Assembly (NCBI GenBank): GCA_026394315.1
Contig: JAPKYM010000340.1
Span: 1-7,789 of the forward strand
DNA length: 7,789 nt
From: Candidatus Bathyarchaeota archaeon
GTDB taxonomy: Archaea > Thermoproteota > Bathyarchaeia > 40CM-2-53-6 > RBG-13-38-9
Direction: 5' to 3'
The notes beneath the pieces were generated by a model, which was not told the origin of the DNA, ran no database searches, and saw only the letters and a program-made list of their open reading frames with translations. Shown one piece after another: positions 6,485-7,789 of the stretch (positions are counted from its first letter, which is position 1; each line of letters opens with the position of its first letter). A program made the translations under genes and the position numbers.

Positions 6485-7789
6485 CTTACTACAAGCTCGT
6501 ACGGGCGTTGGCGTTTCCATCGATATTGAGGATTTTGTTTCTTCTTCTGATCTTCAATCTCATCGGAAGCGCCTTTGCCTTCGCCTTCGCAAGGCCCACT
6601 TGGGAGAGTATTCTGTACGGTCTGTTCTTTGGCTTCTCCGTGCTCTTCGTCCCCGCAATTCTTACAGATGCAGTCTCAGCCTACCTAGTCCTCAGAGACG
6701 ATCCGCTTTTCTACGTTCGAAGATGTCTGGCTCTGTCATTGTTCTCCTGCATGTTATGGGTTCTAATACTTGGCTTCGGAGGAATGCTAGAAGGCGGTCT
6801 GAAGCTTAACTTTTTTCCGCAGCAACCATTCTATGTTGCTTTGTTCACTGTCTTGCCTTTGAGAACTCTAGCTGTTTTCTCGATGTCATCGAAGCAGGCG
6901 CATAGAAAGTTTCTGTTCTCGTATATGCAGCCCTTGGCATCTTCCGTGGCAGCAGTCATAATCTTCAATTTGAACCCCTCACTTTTTGTTAGAGCTTTCT
7001 CTGCTGCAGCTCTCTTTTCGCTGGCATCCGTGTCAGTTCTTTTGAGATACATTGAATCCAAAGGTCAGAGTGCAGTCAGAACATCGCCTCTGTGGGTATT
7101 CAGAGCGTTCTTGGTTGATTGGCTTAATCGAGAGAATGATATGTTTGAGCGTTTCTTGGAGGAAATTGGAACCGAAGAGCAAATAAGGGTAACAGTAGTT
7201 CGATTCCGTGACAAGAGGAGTAACCGGCCCAAGGGGCTGCTCGTAGTATCTGATTTTCATCCGGGGCCTTTTCTAAACGTCGGCAGCAGCGCCCTCCCAT
7301 ACCTGATTCAGAAGAGATTCGAGGCTGACGGCATGGTAGTATCTGTTCCACATGGAGTCTCGGGGCATGAACATAATCTGGTTTCACAGGCGCAGAACAT
7401 GAAACTGATTTCGGCAGTCGAAGGCCTTCTGCAGAATTCGGAGCTCAACGAAACCGTGTCCAATTTCAAGAGGGTGGAGGTTGGATCAGCAAAGATAGGC
7501 GCTCAACTTGTCGGGGATTGCCTGCTACTGACTCTGACGCAATCACCAAATGACATGGAAGACATACCTTTCCACCTCGGGAAAGAGGTGGAAGGACTTG
7601 CCAAGACCAGATTCAAGCATGTAGCGGTAGTTGACTCACATAATTGCATAACCGATGCGCGGATATTCACTGAACAAGAGCTCGTAGATCTGAAAGAAGC
7701 TGCTTCCCAGGCAATTGAGTCTCCTCTGAGTTCAAGAGCCGAGTTTGAGATGGGTGCCGCAAAAAGTGCCTTTGAAGTCGGGGGGCCTG
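6478..7789 (+). CDS. DUF2070 family membrane protein (partial at right edge)
   Basis: An open frame of 437 codons runs off the right edge without a stop. Residues 1-192 are very hydrophobic, with about six membrane helices near 13-37, 45-71, 84-106, 118-136, 147-165 and 168-191. Residues from about 235 onward form a soluble domain with distinctive blocks: VVSDFHPGPFLNVGSSALP (256-274), PHGVSGHEHNLVS (291-303), LTQSPNDMEDIP (353-364) and VVDSHNC (384-390). From memory of the family these mark DUF2070, an uncharacterised archaeal family. The Asp259, His261, His292, His297, His299, Asn358, Asp359, Asp386, His388 and Asn389 set looks like a metal or phosphate site, so hydrolase activity is possible but unproven. 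ATG 6478 follows AGGAAAG directly. TTG 6436 and TTG 6445 are in-frame alternatives, since the frame stays open back to the GGGP synthase stop at 6418. Cotranscription with GGGP synthase is likely. Confidence 0.82.
   Translation, partial: MLPYYKLVRALAFPSILRILFLLLIFNLIGSAFAFAFARPTWESILYGLFFGFSVLFVPAILTDAVSAYLVLRDDPLFYVRRCLALSLFSCMLWVLILGFGGMLEGGLKLNFFPQQPFYVALFTVLPLRTLAVFSMSSKQAHRKFLFSYMQPLASSVAAVIIFNLNPSLFVRAFSAAALFSLASVSVLLRYIESKGQSAVRTSPLWVFRAFLVDWLNRENDMFERFLEEIGTEEQIRVTVVRFRDKRSNRPKGLLVVSDFHPGPFLNVGSSALPYLIQKRFEADGMVVSVPHGVSGHEHNLVSQAQNMKLISAVEGLLQNSELNETVSNFKRVEVGSAKIGAQLVGDCLLLTLTQSPNDMEDIPFHLGKEVEGLAKTRFKHVAVVDSHNCITDARIFTEQELVDLKEAASQAIESPLSSRAEFEMGAAKSAFEVGGP

Noticed and set aside
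6831..7387. Three minus-strand frames of 75-87 codons opposite the DUF2070 gene
   Set aside because: The plus strand has one open frame of 437 codons with membrane helices and family motifs across this region, so the minus-strand frames are not credible genes.

Overview
The window is archaeal chromosome. Every gene that can be recognised belongs to the archaeal core, and most make the isoprenoid and ether-lipid precursors of archaeal membranes. The evidence is the C-terminus of archaeal-type ribosomal protein uS2, a MEMO-family protein in the usual archaeal uS2-MEMO-mevalonate kinase order, a type 2 IPP isomerase, a GGGP synthase and a DGGGP-synthase-type UbiA prenyltransferase. The DUF2070 membrane protein at the right edge is, as far as I recall, an archaea-only family. 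A TACK (Thermoproteota-like, e.g. Bathyarchaeia- or Nitrososphaeria-related) or Thermoplasmata-related host is possible, but the window does not decide it. No mobile element, CRISPR array, rRNA or tRNA was seen.

Layout, left to right. A rightward gene string covers 1-3166: the uS2 tail, MEMO (start overlaps the uS2 stop), mevalonate kinase (GTG start behind a clear Shine-Dalgarno), then type 2 IPP isomerase after a 63-bp gap. A class II HMG-CoA reductase follows at 3249-4520 after an 82-bp gap, in the same direction and possibly with its own promoter. It converges with ubiA (minus strand, 5439-4558), 37 bp apart. A 234-bp divergent region (5440-5673) holds the best promoter candidates in the window, for ubiA leftward and for the group II GGGP synthase (5674-6420) rightward. 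Downstream of GGGP synthase is a DUF2070 integral membrane protein starting at 6478 and still open at the right edge.

Together the genes cover several steps of one route: HMG-CoA to mevalonate (HMGR), mevalonate to 5-phosphomevalonate (MVK), IPP to DMAPP (Fni), then attachment of the first (GGGPS) and second (UbiA/DGGGPS) geranylgeranyl chains to glycerol-1-phosphate. Missing locally are the steps from phosphomevalonate to IPP, in particular isopentenyl phosphate kinase, which in many archaea sits between the mevalonate kinase and isomerase genes, and also the prenyl diphosphate synthase and G1P dehydrogenase. The least understood parts are MEMO and the DUF2070 protein. The latter has a six-helix membrane half and a soluble half rich in conserved-looking Asp/His/Asn motifs that resemble a metal site. 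No wholly new multi-gene system is evident.
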